Positions 16,341-26,306 of a stretch of DNA of 64,000 nt are shown piece after piece. The stretch lies in the NCBI RefSeq assembly GCF_016587355.1, contig NZ_BNJF01000004.1, forward strand, positions 620,001-684,000, read 5' to 3'. Position numbers and translations under genes: made by a program. The notes beneath the pieces were generated by a model. It was not told the origin of the DNA. It did no database searches and saw only the letters and a program-made list of their open reading frames with translations. This DNA is from Ktedonospora formicarum (GTDB taxonomy: Bacteria > Chloroflexota > Ktedonobacteria > Ktedonobacterales > Ktedonobacteraceae). Each line of letters opens with the position of its first letter. Position 1 is the stretch's first letter.

Positions 16341-18160
16341 GGTAGGACACCATTAAGATATTGTTGGCGAATTGTCTGAGCGTGATGGGAAGGAAATATG
16401 AGATACTGAACAAGAACGAGAAGCGAAGCGTTGAGACAACCAGGAGGGAATCCATGTCCATGCATCCCCAGCCAATTCCAGCTCTCCCCGAAGAAACCGT
16501 CCGTGTTGCGCATGCCGTCCTGCCCAAGGGCAACGTATGGTTGCGGATGCGAGATGAGCTAGGAACACTTTACGAGGATACCGATTTTCAGGATCTCTTC
16601 CCCAGCCGCGGACAACCAGCCCAAGCCCCATGGCGCCTTGCCCTGGTCACGCTCATGCAATATGCAGAGGGTCTCACGGATCGGCAAGCCGCTGACGCTG
16701 TGCGCACCCGCATTGATTGGAAGTATGTGCTCAGCCTGGAATTGACCGATAGCGGTTTTGATTTCTCCGTTCTTTCTGAATGCGCGAGGACGGTTGCTCG
16801 CTCATGGTGCAGAACGCCGCCTGTTTGATCGCCTGTTGGATCTGTGCCGTGGGCGGGGGTGGCTCAAGACACGAGGCAAGCAACGGACCGATTCGACGCA
16901 TGTGCTGGCTGCGATTCGCACGCTCCGCCGCTTGGAATGCGTTGGGGAGACCATGCGTCACACGCTCAATGTGCTTTCCCAGGTCGCGCCAACGTGGCTG
17001 TTGGAGCACATGGACCCGCAGTGGGCACAACGCTATGAGAAACGCTTCAGCGATTTTCGCCTGCCTAAAGACGAGAAGAAACGAGTGGAGCTGGCAGAAA
17101 CAATTGGGGCCGATGGTCGTCAGCTCTTGGAGATGGTTTACGCGCAAAGCCATATGCCCTGGTTCGGGGAACTTGACGCCATTGAAACACTGCGACGGGT
17201 GTGGCTTCAGCACTTTCATGCCCATGAAGACCAGACGCCCTGGCGAGCGGACAAAGAACTGCCTCCCTCTGCTTTACTGATCACATCTCCTTATGACGTG
17301 GAGGCACGCTACAGCCGTAAGAAAAGCACGGCCTGGAACGGGTACAAAGTGCATTTTACTGAGACCTGTGAAGCCGATGCTCCCCATCTGATCGTCGAGG
17401 TCACATCCACCAGCGCGACCAGGGCCGATGGGGACATCATTGGGGAACTGCATTCTCGCCTCGATGAGCAGCAACTGCTTCCAGATCAACACTTGATGGA
17501 TATGGGCTATGTCGATACCGAGGTGCTCGCAGAGAGCCACAGACGCTATCATGTGGACATTGTTGGACCTGTCATGCCTGATACATCATGGGCCTCAAAA
17601 GAAGCAGGGCGTTTTGATCAGAGCCAATTTCTTCTTGATTGGCAAGCCAAACAGGCGGTGTGTCCTGCAGGACACACCAGCCGTGACTGGGGGCACATTC
17701 CTGATCGACATGGAAAGCCCAGTCTTCGTGTGCGGTTTCCTCTTTCGCGGTGTCGCTGCTGTCCTCTGCATGATCAATGCACGCCAGTGGCCGCGAAAGT
17801 GCTGATTTTGCGTCCAGATGAGGCAAGCTACACCGCGTTACGAGAGGCACGCCAACGCCAGGAAACAAAAGCGTTTCGGACACTGTATGCAACACGGGCT
17901 GGGATTGAAGGGACGGTTGCGCAAGCGGTCCGCACCTGTGAGATGCGACAGGCACGTTATCTTGGGAGCAAGAAATTGAGACTTCAGGCTTTTTTCACGG
18001 CGACCGCTATGAATGTCCTTCGTGCGATTGAATGGCAGAAAGGCCAGCGACCTGCTTCAACACCCGTTTCTCGTTTTGCCAAGCTGGTTGCTTCTGCCAA
18101 GCCTGCGGTGGCTGCCTAGCTTTTGCCAATTCGCCAACAATATCTTAGTGAGGTTCTACC
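16341..18160 (+). mobile_element. IS1182-family insertion sequence
   Basis: About 1.82 kb, bounded by imperfect ~34-bp inverted repeats at 16341-16374 and 18127-18160. The inner 20 bp are nearly identical (TAAGATATTGTTGGCGAATTG) and the outer part agrees at most positions. It contains one transposase gene with a frameshift. No clear target duplication was seen. Confidence 0.8.
16454..18119 (+). pseudogene. IS1182-family transposase, frameshifted
   Basis: DDE transposase of the IS1182 group. The N-terminal part (ATG 16454, AGGAGG upstream) has FQDLFPSRGQPAQAPWRLALVTLMQYAEGLTDRQAADAVRTRIDWKYVLSLEL...FDFSVLSE. Near 16780 the frame shifts by one nucleotide and continues as RLLAHGAERRLFDRLLDLCRGRGWLKTRGKQRTDSTHVLAAIR. 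The catalytic blocks TDSTHV, HLMDMGYVD and the AGIEGTVAQAVRTCEMRQARYLG region with the final Glu follow. It ends with a zinc-like CxxC segment (SRCRCCPLHDQC) and the AMNVLRAIEW tail. No slippery run is present at the shift, so this is probably a dead copy. Confidence 0.85.
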
Positions 18161-18342
18161 CCTATCCACCTCCACCACCCTTCTTGCTTGTCAGGCACCT
18201 CAATGGACACATCTTGACAGACGCGCCACATCCTGGCAGATTATTTTGGGCTTGTAAGAGGAGGGAGAAGAATATCACAATAGTACAGCTTTAAAGAGGT
18301 ATTTTCTACTTGCTCATGTACGAGAAAAAATGACCCTTTGCT

Positions 18343-18639
18343 TTGCAAAACTCTTTTAAAACAGGTCAACTCCGGCATTCGATTGCATTCAGGTCTATCT
18401 GCTCGCATCAACATAGGATAAGTGGGCAATCCATACCAAATTCCTACGCGGAGAGCCTCATAAAAACGCTCAAGACTGAAGAGATCTTTGTCAACAAGTA
18501 TCGTAACCTAGAGGATGCACGAACCCAGATTAAGCCGTTTTTGATGATCGCCTACAATCAGCGTCGCCTCCATTCGGCTCTGGCCTCTTGCCCTCCCGAC
18601 AAATTTGAACAACGATATTACCAGCAATTGCTCACCTAA
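18343..18639 (+). pseudogene. IS3-family transposase, C-terminal fragment
   Basis: Only the end of an IS3-type OrfB integrase is left: SYAESLIKTLKTEEIFVNKYRNLEDARTQIKPFLMIAYNQRRLHSALASCPPDKFEQRYYQQLL. It includes the catalytic Glu of the DDE triad (AESLIKTLK). The upstream Asp residues and OrfA are absent. It lies between the IS1182-like element and the DUF6766-like gene. Not functional. Confidence 0.8.
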
Positions 18640-18679
18640 AGGGAAGCCTGGAGTGGTCCTTTGGGTTCAGTCCACCTTC

Positions 18680-19345
18680 CTATGTCCCCGTTTTTCCATG
18701 AGGGCTGGCAACTTCTTTGGACTGCGAAGATCCTTTCTGGCGGAGAAAGATGGCTAACACAATAATCATGCCAATGGAAAGAAACTCACTTTGCCAATTC
18801 TGCAACGATTGGAACCAAAACGTTGCTGTCCCCACAAAATGAAGAGCATCTGGACAGTGTGTGTTTCCATGTTCCATCTGTTCCTGGCAATACGCTTTTG
18901 CCCCTCCGATAGCATGCAGCACAAAGGAAATTGCAAAGAGGAGCAATAGCGCAATGGTCAAGGAATGCTGATAAATCACAAAGATAATACCTCCACGACG
19001 TACAGGCCAGGGAAGGCTCGGCGTATGCGTTGACTCGGCAGAGCCTCTATGAGAAGGTTCTTGTTTCTCTAGAGGATTCGACTCAGGCGAGCCTTTTTGG
19101 AAGAGGAAGGCTGTAAGCAGAACAAATAGCCCCATTTGCAGAAACTCACTCTCCCAATTCTCTGCAAGCGATTCGAGTAAATACCCGCTCACAAGGTATG
19201 TTTCATACTTCACCTGAGGCTGATGGTGTTCTTGTTGATCCTGATTATAGACTTGATAACCGGTCAGGCTTTGCCCAATGACGCAGGCTAGAAACAAGGC
19301 GAAGAGTACTATAGACAGGCCATTTTCATAAAAAATTCGACGCAT
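18680..19345 (-). CDS. DUF6766-like membrane protein with internal duplication
   Basis: A 221-residue integral membrane protein with about four hydrophobic segments. Two halves repeat one pattern: helix, extracytoplasmic stretch, then ENWESEFLQMGLFVLLTAFLFQKGSPES (~residues 62-89) and QNWQSEFLSIGMIIVLAIFLRQKGSSQS (~185-212). This matches a family I recall as DUF6766, of unknown function. The linker between halves is Ser/Glu/Pro-rich. It appears to be a single-gene unit. The duplication suggests an intramolecular dimer. Confidence 0.75.
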   Translation of the reverse strand: MRRIFYENGLSIVLFALFLACVIGQSLTGYQVYNQDQQEHHQPQVKYETYLVSGYLLESLAENWESEFLQMGLFVLLTAFLFQKGSPESNPLEKQEPSHRGSAESTHTPSLPWPVRRGGIIFVIYQHSLTIALLLLFAISFVLHAIGGAKAYCQEQMEHGNTHCPDALHFVGTATFWFQSLQNWQSEFLSIGMIIVLAIFLRQKGSSQSKEVASPHGKTGT

Positions 19346-19955
19346 TCCTCATCCTTTCTTCCATCAGCATACAGGGGTGAGCCAATACTGTGCTTACAAA
19401 CAGATGCCGTAAATGAGGCGAGCTTGTTATGAAGTACAAAATGAGGATGAAGATTCAATGGGCCCTAAAAAGAAAGGGAAGCCTTGGACCATTTCTTGAT
19501 ACTACGCGTGAGTTGAAGAGGCAGTGTTGTGTCCCCAAAGGTGCGTTATCTTCTGACGGTGTGCCATTCTCACAATATCAGAGAATAAGCGAGGTCCTGA
19601 CACATGCATATGATCAGAGATTCGCTTATTTGAATATCCGAAGACGTTCGTTCTGTAAGAGTACTTCTCGTAATTTCTAGCTCACATTGCGGCTAGCTTG
19701 TACACCTCTCCGCCATCGCCTCAATATCATGTGAGAAGCCAAGCGCAAACGCTTCTGGTCGCTCTTCCCCATGCTGACTGATAGAAGCACCTTCGGGAGC
19801 GTTTTCAGGAACCTGCAAAGTTCCACCGCTATGCTCACCAGTCGTTGATGGAGACTGCCCATAAAAGATTACGGTACATCTACGAAGAGATGGGATTCGT
19901 GTTCATCGTAGAGGCACTCTCACTCGACAGAACACAAATAAAGGAAGATTTTATA
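19346..19955. other. Intergenic region with weak coding remnants
   Basis: No gene is firmly supported. A minus-strand frame at 19677-19862 (RLVSIAVELCRFLKTLPKVLLSVSMGKSDQKRLRLASHMILRR) reads like the tail of some transposon protein but is isolated. A plus-strand frame at 19429-19680 has no recognisable feature. Confidence 0.35.
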
Positions 19956-20399
19956 ATGCACATCGATGCTCTCTTCTCCCGCTTCGCGCGATCCATGGCA
20001 AGGGTGCTTGGTCATCCTTTGGCCTTTGGTTTAGCGGCCCTTTTTATCCTCGCCTGGTTGATCAGTGGTCCGCTCTTTCACTTTAGTGATACCTGGCAAC
20101 TGGTCATCAATACTGGGACCACCATTATTACCTTTTTGATGGTTTTTCTCATCCAGAACACGCAGAATCGGGACAGTGAAGCAATGCAAGTCAAATTGGA
20201 CGAGTTGATTCGCGCCACCAAGCAGGCCAATAACACCATCCTGGATACTGAAGACCTCGAAGAGCAAGATCTTGAGCATCTACAACAGCATTACAGCTTT
20301 CTTGCTCAGCGGGCACAATCCCATCTGCCTCATCAGAGACACAGTGATGAGAATCCCCTCGAATCCAAGGATGTTTCACCTACGACAAAAAAGAAGTGA
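19956..20399 (+). CDS. Low-affinity iron permease family protein
   Basis: A 147-residue membrane protein of the low-affinity iron permease (Fet4-related) family. Two hydrophobic segments lie at ~residues 18-40 (HPLAFGLAALFILAWLISGPLF) and ~48-70, the second continuing into the family signature WQLVINTGTTIITFLMVFLIQNTQNRDSEAMQVKLDELIRA. A charged, His-rich cytoplasmic tail follows. I chose ATG 19956 with AAGGAAG 8 nt upstream; the longer frame from 19845 has no ribosome site. The real substrate of bacterial members is not well established. Confidence 0.8.
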   Translation: MHIDALFSRFARSMARVLGHPLAFGLAALFILAWLISGPLFHFSDTWQLVINTGTTIITFLMVFLIQNTQNRDSEAMQVKLDELIRATKQANNTILDTEDLEEQDLEHLQQHYSFLAQRAQSHLPHQRHSDENPLESKDVSPTTKKK

Positions 20400-20575
20400 G
20401 TTGCCACTTCTGTCTTCCTCTCATTCCGCTCAAGCGTGTCAAAGAGAAAACGAGGGAAAACAAAGAAGAAAAGCAGACCTATGGACGCGCAAATGCATTC
20501 TGATGCTGTTTGTGCTCTTTCCAAGAGCTCACGCATCTCATTGTGCAAGCAAACAGAAAGATGGAAAGGTGATAT

Positions 20576-20929
20576 ATGACTGTCAAACTGAATCAACCGG
20601 CCTTTGAACATGCAAAGAAACTGATCGAGCAAGGAAAATGTGTGATTGATGAGAAAGATCAGTGGAGTGAACATCATCCCTCAACAGAAAAAGAAAATGC
20701 GTATTTACAATCGCATACTGTTGAGGAATATGGGAAATGGTACCTGGGAGTTGACACCGACGAAGATGCAGACAATAAAGGGCGATACAAATTTCCTTTC
20801 AGTGATTTTCACAAGGTACATCGTTGCGGAGTCATTGCTGCGGAAAGCAGAGCAGGCCAGTATAAATATACGGATATTGAACGAGCAGCAGCTCACCTGC
20901 ATGGTATGCTTGAAACTGCAAAAAAGTGA
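20576..20929 (+). CDS. Conserved small hypothetical protein
   Basis: A 117-residue soluble protein with strong coding character and a GGAAAGG site before the ATG. The C-terminal block YKFPFSDFHKVHRCGVIAAESRAGQYKYTDIERAAAHLHGMLETAKK looks like the conserved core of a family I have seen as uncharacterised; a mobile-element origin is not evident. The N-terminal half is charged (KKLIEQGKCVIDEKDQWSEHHPSTEKENAYL). It stands alone between the iron permease and the IS630 element. No function assigned. Confidence 0.75.
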   Translation: MTVKLNQPAFEHAKKLIEQGKCVIDEKDQWSEHHPSTEKENAYLQSHTVEEYGKWYLGVDTDEDADNKGRYKFPFSDFHKVHRCGVIAAESRAGQYKYTDIERAAAHLHGMLETAKK

Positions 20930-21035
20930 TAGCAGCATTTCTTGACATTGTCAGATCCCAGCGAAACCGTAGGATTCCCAGAAATCGGCATAGCACATCT
21001 CCAGACAAAAACGTTTCTCCTGATATCATCGTGTA

Positions 21036-22248
21036 CTAAGTGGTGCATCCACCAAGTAATGGTAAAATAGGAACATCTCAAAAGTGAGGTGTTCCATGCC
21101 AAAGATTTTACAAGTACGAGCGATGACTGACGAAGAAAGCAAGATGATAGAGCATTTGAGCCGTTCTAGAACAGCGCCAGCAAGGCAGGTAGAAAGAGCC
21201 AAGATAGTGCAATGGGCGAGCGAACAACAGCGTGTTCCCCAGATCGCAACCCGGTTAGGAGTCGCGGAGAATACCGTGCGCAACTGGCTCCATCGCTTTA
21301 ACGAGGCAGGATTACCTGGACTCTTTGATGAGGACCGAACCGGGCGACCGCCAACATATAGTCCCCAGGAGGTCTCAGTCGTGGTGGCGACCGCTCTTAC
21401 CAAGCCCGATGACCTCGGTTTGCCCTTTGGGCACTGGACCCTAGATCGGCTTGAGGTGTACCTCAATGAGGAAAAAGGGATCGCCATCAAGCGCAGCCGG
21501 ATCAACGAAATCTTGCAGGCGGAAGGGCTGCGATGGCGCAAAGATGAGCATTGGTTTGGCGAACGGGTTGATCCCGACTTCGCCAAAAAAGGGGGTCATC
21601 ACCACCCTCTACACGGTTCCACCAAAGAGGAGCACCGTCGTGAATCTCGATGAAATGGGCCCTGAGTCGGCGAAAAGTTTTCTGGGGAAGAAACTGGTTC
21701 ATGCTCAGCCCGCTCCAGAGAAGGGCAAGCCCGCCGAGCGGGCCAGCCAGGAGATCGACTATGGACGCCGGGCCAAGGGGTATATCTTTGGTGCCTTTCA
21801 ACCTGCCACTGGCGAGGCGTTGACGAGGCCCTACGACCGGCGAACGACGGAAAACTGGATCGATTTTCTCAACCTGGTTGAGCAGTGGGTTCCCCAAAGC
21901 ATCGAACGCATCTACGCGATCTTGGATAATCTGGCAATGCATCGGGCAACCGATGTCCTGCTGTTTGCTTTGCAGTATCCGCGTTGGGAATTCGTCTTCC
22001 AGCCGACCTATGCAGCTTACTTGAACCTGATTGAGCCCTGGTGGAAAACGCTGCGTTCCCTGGCGCTCAAAGGGCGGCGCTTCGAGACCTGGGAACAGGT
22101 CTGTGATGCTATTGATCGAGCGACAGTTTACTGGAACGCTCATCGTCATCCTTTCGTTTGGGGGCGAAAGCGGCGTCATCGCCCTCGTCGTTCATCTGGG
22201 ATTGCCATCCCGGCCAATATCCGTTAATTTGGTGGATGCACCACTAAG
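21036..22248 (+). mobile_element. IS630-family insertion sequence with TA target
   Basis: Bounded by inverted repeats beginning CTAAGTGGTGCATCCACCAA (21036) and, inverted, ending at 22248. A TA dinucleotide flanks each end (21034-21035 and 22249-22250), the expected TA target duplication of IS630/Tc1 elements. It carries one transposase coding region in two frames. Confidence 0.9.
21096..22227 (+). CDS. IS630-family transposase in two overlapping frames
   Basis: The first frame (ATG 21096) holds the HTH part: VPQIATRLGVAENTVRNWLHRFNEAGLPGLFDEDRTGRPPTYSPQEV ... INEILQAEGLRWRKDEHWFGERVDPDFAKK. At AAAAAAGGGGG (about 21585-21595) the frame must advance by one nucleotide. The second frame carries the catalytic domain: TVVNLDEMGPES (first Asp), YAILDNLAMHRA (second Asp) and AYLNLIEPWWKTLRSLAL (Glu). 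Homopolymer slippage could produce the fusion, as known for some IS630 elements, but a plain one-base insertion is equally possible. Ends and target duplication are intact. Confidence 0.75.
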
Positions 22249-22288
22249 TAGAACTTCCGTTTAAGCATCAAGAAAAAGAGAGGTTGTT

Positions 22289-22468
22289 ATGCCTGAACAA
22301 AAGAAAAGCAAGCCAGTCCGTGGCGTTGGTGAAAAAGAAGAGCGCATGTACGAGCATATTAAAGAGTCAGCCGAAAAAAGTGGTCGGTATGGAAAGCGAG
22401 CTGAAGAGGTTGCGGCGCGTACAACGTTGAAGCATCACAAAGAAGAAGGCCACAAAAAAGGTGAGTAA
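22289..22468 (+). CDS. Small basic protein (59 residues), plasmid-stabilisation-like
   Basis: Starts with ATG 22289 behind AGAGAGG and reads MPEQKKSKPVRGVGEKEERM, then YEHIKESAEKSGRYGKRAEEVAARTTLKHHKEEGHKKGE. It is almost all charged and helical. The pattern YEHIKESxEKxGRxxxRAEEVAARTxxK resembles small proteins often annotated 'plasmid stabilization protein', a label without firm functional support. It lies just right of the IS630 end, so its native promoter may have been separated from it. Confidence 0.7.
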   Translation: MPEQKKSKPVRGVGEKEERMYEHIKESAEKSGRYGKRAEEVAARTTLKHHKEEGHKKGE

Positions 22469-22880
22469 GCCTAGCGCCTCTTCTCACAAGCGCTCTCTTC
22501 GTATAACAACCCTATGCGAGGTAGGGCCCAGTACGTAGTTGAGACATGTCGCTTGCGCGAACGAGTCTCTACATAGAACAGACTCAGTTTTCAGCAAGGT
22601 TGAGGGCCGAGAAAATTCCTGCATATCCGCGTCACCAATTCATTCCCAATGGCGTGGATATGTATTTCTGTGATGACGAAGACTTCCGCAATGATCAATA
22701 GAAGATGAGTAGCAAATTTTTCTATTGAAGCATGCTTTCTGTGTAATCTCACAAGAAGGTTTTCTTCATATGTTGAAGCCCCTTGTTGGCAGCACGTCTC
22801 GCCTGACTCTCTAGAAAGCGTTACTGCGAGCGAAAGCGAGAAGATTGCCAGTGAAGCCAAGAGAGAAAGGTGGAAGGCAA

Positions 22881-24372
22881 ATGCATAAAAAACGGCTAGA
22901 CCAGAAAAGAGCGCCCATTGTTGAAGCCATTGAAGCCTTTCAAAAGCAAGGGGAGATTTCCTTTGGTATCCCTGGGCATAAAAGAAATGCGGGCATCGAC
23001 CATCTCATGTCAGAAACATTTGGCAATGTGATGTATCGCAATGACATTCCAGCCCATCACGGGCTCGATGATCGTAAAGAGTCAAGAGGGACCCGTTTCA
23101 AAGCCGAAGCACTGGCTGCTGACGCCTTTGGGGCCAAGCAATCGTTTTATTCTATTGGTGGCACATCATTAAGCGTCCATGTAGCCATGCTGACCGTCGC
23201 TGACTCTGGCGAAAAACTCATTGTTGCTCGCAATACCCACAAATCAGTGATTGCGGCTCTCCTCCTCGGCGAGGTACATCCAATCTTCCTTCAACCTGAA
23301 ATCAATGAAGAATGGCAGATAGAAAACGGAAATTACTCCTGAGGCTCTGGAGCAAACCTTGTCGATGCATCCAGACGCCAAAGGAGTCATTCTTGTCAGC
23401 CCTACCGTGTATGGAATCACCAGCGACACCAAAACCCTGGCAGACATTTGTCATGCTCATCATATACCACTCATTGTAGATGAGGCATGGGGACCACATT
23501 TCGCGTTTCATCCAGATTTGCCGGCCACAGCCATGTCATGTGGCGCAGATTTGAGTATGGGCAGTATTCATAAAACGATGGCGGGTCTGGGGCAGGTCTC
23601 TATCATCAATATGCAAGGCGATCTTATTCAACCAGATCGCTTCAAACTCTGTCTGAAACTCTTTGAGTCAACGAGCCCGTCTTCGCTTATCCTTGCATCC
23701 GCTGATGCAGCGAGGCGACAGATGGCCCTGGAAGGAAAAGCGCTGTTAGACAAGGCACTCGCATTATCCTCATGGGTAAGAACAGAACTCTCGTCTGTCG
23801 AGGGGATTCATATCCTTGATAAGTCCTATCTGGGCACTCCTGGCGCAAAAGCACTTGATACTACCAAAATAGTTCTTGATATCAGCGGTCTTGGCGTGAG
23901 TGGGTATGAAGCATCCGATTGGATTGAAGAGCGATACAAGGTGAATTTCGAGCTCGTGAACGAACGGCATCTGATGGCTTTGTTAACGATAGCCGACACG
24001 AGCCAAACCGTTGAAAAACTTGTCGCAGCGGTAAAAGCCATGGCAACCTGGGCACATGATCGCGAAAAGCCGACAGATATTATGCTACCAAAGCTCGACG
24101 AACTCTATGCAAAATGTGTCACCTCACCAACAAAGGCATTCTTTGGAGAGACAGAAGATATTCCCTTTGAGCAAGCGGCTGGGAGGATTGCTGCCTAAAT
24201 GGTAACCCCTTACCCGCCAGGCATCCCACGCATCGCACCAGGAGAACTCATCACCCAAACCGTCATTGACTATCTCCAAAAAGGGATGCAATTGGGCATG
24301 TTTGAGGAATCCTTTGACCCATCGTTAGCAACCATACAGGTGGCAAAGAGAGAGCCTGCTGGTGCCGGGTAA
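22881..24372 (+). pseudogene. Orn/Lys/Arg decarboxylase family, decayed
   Basis: A PLP-dependent fold-type I decarboxylase of the Orn/Lys/Arg group, ~495 codons. It starts at ATG 22881 behind AAGGTGGAAGG. Recognisable blocks: FGIPGHKRNAGID, QSFYSIGGTSLSVHVAML, ILVSPTVYGITSDTKTLADICHAHHIPLIVDEAWGPHF, and the PLP lysine in MGSIHKTMAGLGQ. A one-base A insertion near 23327-23335 shifts the frame (ENG, then ITPEALEQTL). A TAA (GCCTAAATG, ~24196-24198) then cuts off the C-terminal domain MVTPYPPGIPRIAPGELI...GAG, which ends at 24372. Each lesion is a single-base change, so decay is recent. Substrate unknown. Confidence 0.85.
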
Positions 24373-25537
24373 TTTGAGTATGAATCAAAAAGAGCAAAAT
24401 ATGATCTTTCGCTTAGGGGATTTCAAGCAACCTGATCGTGATGTCTCGGCAACATGTCTGTGTATGCTCCTCGTTGAGATGCTTTCAAGCATTCCTCTTG
24501 AGAGAAAGGAAAATGAAAAATCTCACTTCGAGGCATCTTGGATAGTTGCAGCATAAGATCACAGAGTATACTGCTTGCTTGCGGCTTGGTAGACAGCATC
24601 AAGGACCTATTGTTCTCATGAGTATACTGAAGGCAGGCGAGAAAACAGCCAATGCCATGAGAGCCACCGCATTTCCGCGCATTCTCGCCTCGCTTTTTAT
24701 GATGAGGGTACGAAGTGATTTTGTCATTCCTCTGTCTTTCCTTGAGAAGGAAAATACAATTCATTGCATCTACTGCATCTAGCGCTTCATATATAAAGAA
24801 GAGAGTTATTTCAGCACCATCACAAAGAGCGTTTCTTCCCTATCTCATCTGAACAAGCACAACTTATCATCTATCGCTCATGCCTGCCATGTCTGTGTAC
24901 CACGCGTGAGCATCTCATGCTCGCATTCCTCTGAGCCGTTGCGATACTCCTGGATACCATTTGTAGTCTTGCCCATCGTATCGGCTATTCTGGCTCAACA
25001 CGTGAAGCTTTCGACGTATTATCGGCTGAAAATCAATGTGCCTTCACAAGGGAAACGATACTTCTCCAACACATTAGAAGGGGATTATGTGTTAAAAAAC
25101 AATGCATTTTGCCATTTTTCCATGAAGCCTCAAACTGACAGGAGTTAAGGCAATGCCTCCCGACCATATCCATTCCAGTCATTCTGCATAAATCTTTTGA
25201 TATTGACCATTCACGCCCCCTCGTTTCGCAATACCAGCTCAATCTCCTTCTCGCCCTGTCAATTGATGTTGAGTCTATGCAGATGGCGGCACAAAAGCGA
25301 AGCGATCCATGTGCAACATGTCTCGTCACACCTCATTCTCCCATCACAGTACATTCAGATATTATTATAGATGTTTTACGATAATTTCATAGTAAATGGA
25401 TAAAAAACAGTATAAAGAAAATAAGGATGAGTCATCGGCTTTCTCCAGAAGCGTCATGAAGATGAAATTTTTGTGGTATGGTATTTCAAGATGTTGTGAC
25501 AGCGTCTCGCAAGAGATCAAAGAAAGTGGAGGGAACC
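24373..25537. other. Gene-poor stretch after the decarboxylase
   Basis: About 1.2 kb with only short, unsupported frames on both strands. No repeat, hairpin or family signal strong enough to annotate. Confidence 0.4.
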
Positions 25538-25771
25538 ATGGATCTTGTTGAGCAGAGGATGACGCTCTTTCGGCACTATCGAGAAGTGTTTGGGGATTTG
25601 GTGAGTGATGGTGTATATCGGATGAATGAGATTATCATGCTTGTTAATGGGATGAAGGGCAAAGTGATCTGGAAGTATCGCAGTCATGGAGATGATGTGA
25701 TGTATGTCTTGGAAGATGATCTCTGTTTTGTGATTGGAATCACCGCTGAGGGGATTGCAGGGAGAGCATAG
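25538..25771 (+). CDS. Small hypothetical protein (77 residues)
   Basis: Starts at ATG 25538 with GTGGAGGG 4 nt upstream. Reads MDLVEQRMTLFRHYREVFGDLVSDGVYRMNEIIMLVNGMKGKVIWKYRSHGDDVMYVLEDDLCFVIGITAEGIAGRA: an amphipathic N-terminal helix followed by beta-strand-like alternation. Good ribosome site and protein-like composition, but no family is recognised. Stands alone. Confidence 0.55.
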   Translation: MDLVEQRMTLFRHYREVFGDLVSDGVYRMNEIIMLVNGMKGKVIWKYRSHGDDVMYVLEDDLCFVIGITAEGIAGRA

Positions 25772-25924
25772 CTTCTGCTGTTTCGGTGGTTCTGAGAAAA
25801 GAGGATGCTCTGCATCATATACATGGGAATGAAAGAAGCGATCTTCGCTATAATTCTCTCGCAAAAAAATCCTCAAAAGATGGATTTGGTCCGCCTGAGA
25901 TTGTAGAGATATCTCTTCAGTGAG

Positions 25925-26140
25925 TCATGGTGAGAAGGACGAGGAGGAGCAGATTTGCCTCTCTATTCTTCTCACCATACACTCCTAGAGCCTGATCCCT
26001 AACAGCTCTGCCAGGTCTTTTGTCAGCCTTTCTAGGTCCCTGGCAACTTCGGGTCGCATCAGATGACGAAAATTCCAGCACACCATATCTCTCAGTCATA
26101 GACACGTCATGCCCATGTGAAGACGAATCTTCTTTCAATG
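25925..26140 (-). repeat. Dispersed 'ILGITI' repeat, copy 3
   Basis: Diverged copy. The minus-strand peptide is MVCWNFRHLMRPEVARDLERLTKDLAELLGIRL, ending at 25985. The following hairpin (25925-25978) has a perfect outer stem TGGTGAGAAG/CTTCTCACCA unrelated in sequence to the hairpins of the other copies. The upstream block SHGHDVSMTERYGVLEF lies in a different frame. Confidence 0.7.
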
Positions 26141-26306
26141 TACACAGAGACTCTCTTGCATATGAGCCGAACTTGATGTGCTATTTTCGCCATTTTTCTC
26201 ATGTGTTGCCGTCTTATCCACATAACGATCTTTCGGTAATTAAGTAGGCAGTGAGAAAGAAGAAGCCATGAAAAGCCACGTGGCTTTGTCAAGTCCCCAT
26301 TTTCTT

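Noticed and set aside
22591..22860. 89-codon minus-strand frame upstream of the decarboxylase
   Set aside because: No ribosome site, no family signal, and it ends in the decarboxylase upstream region.
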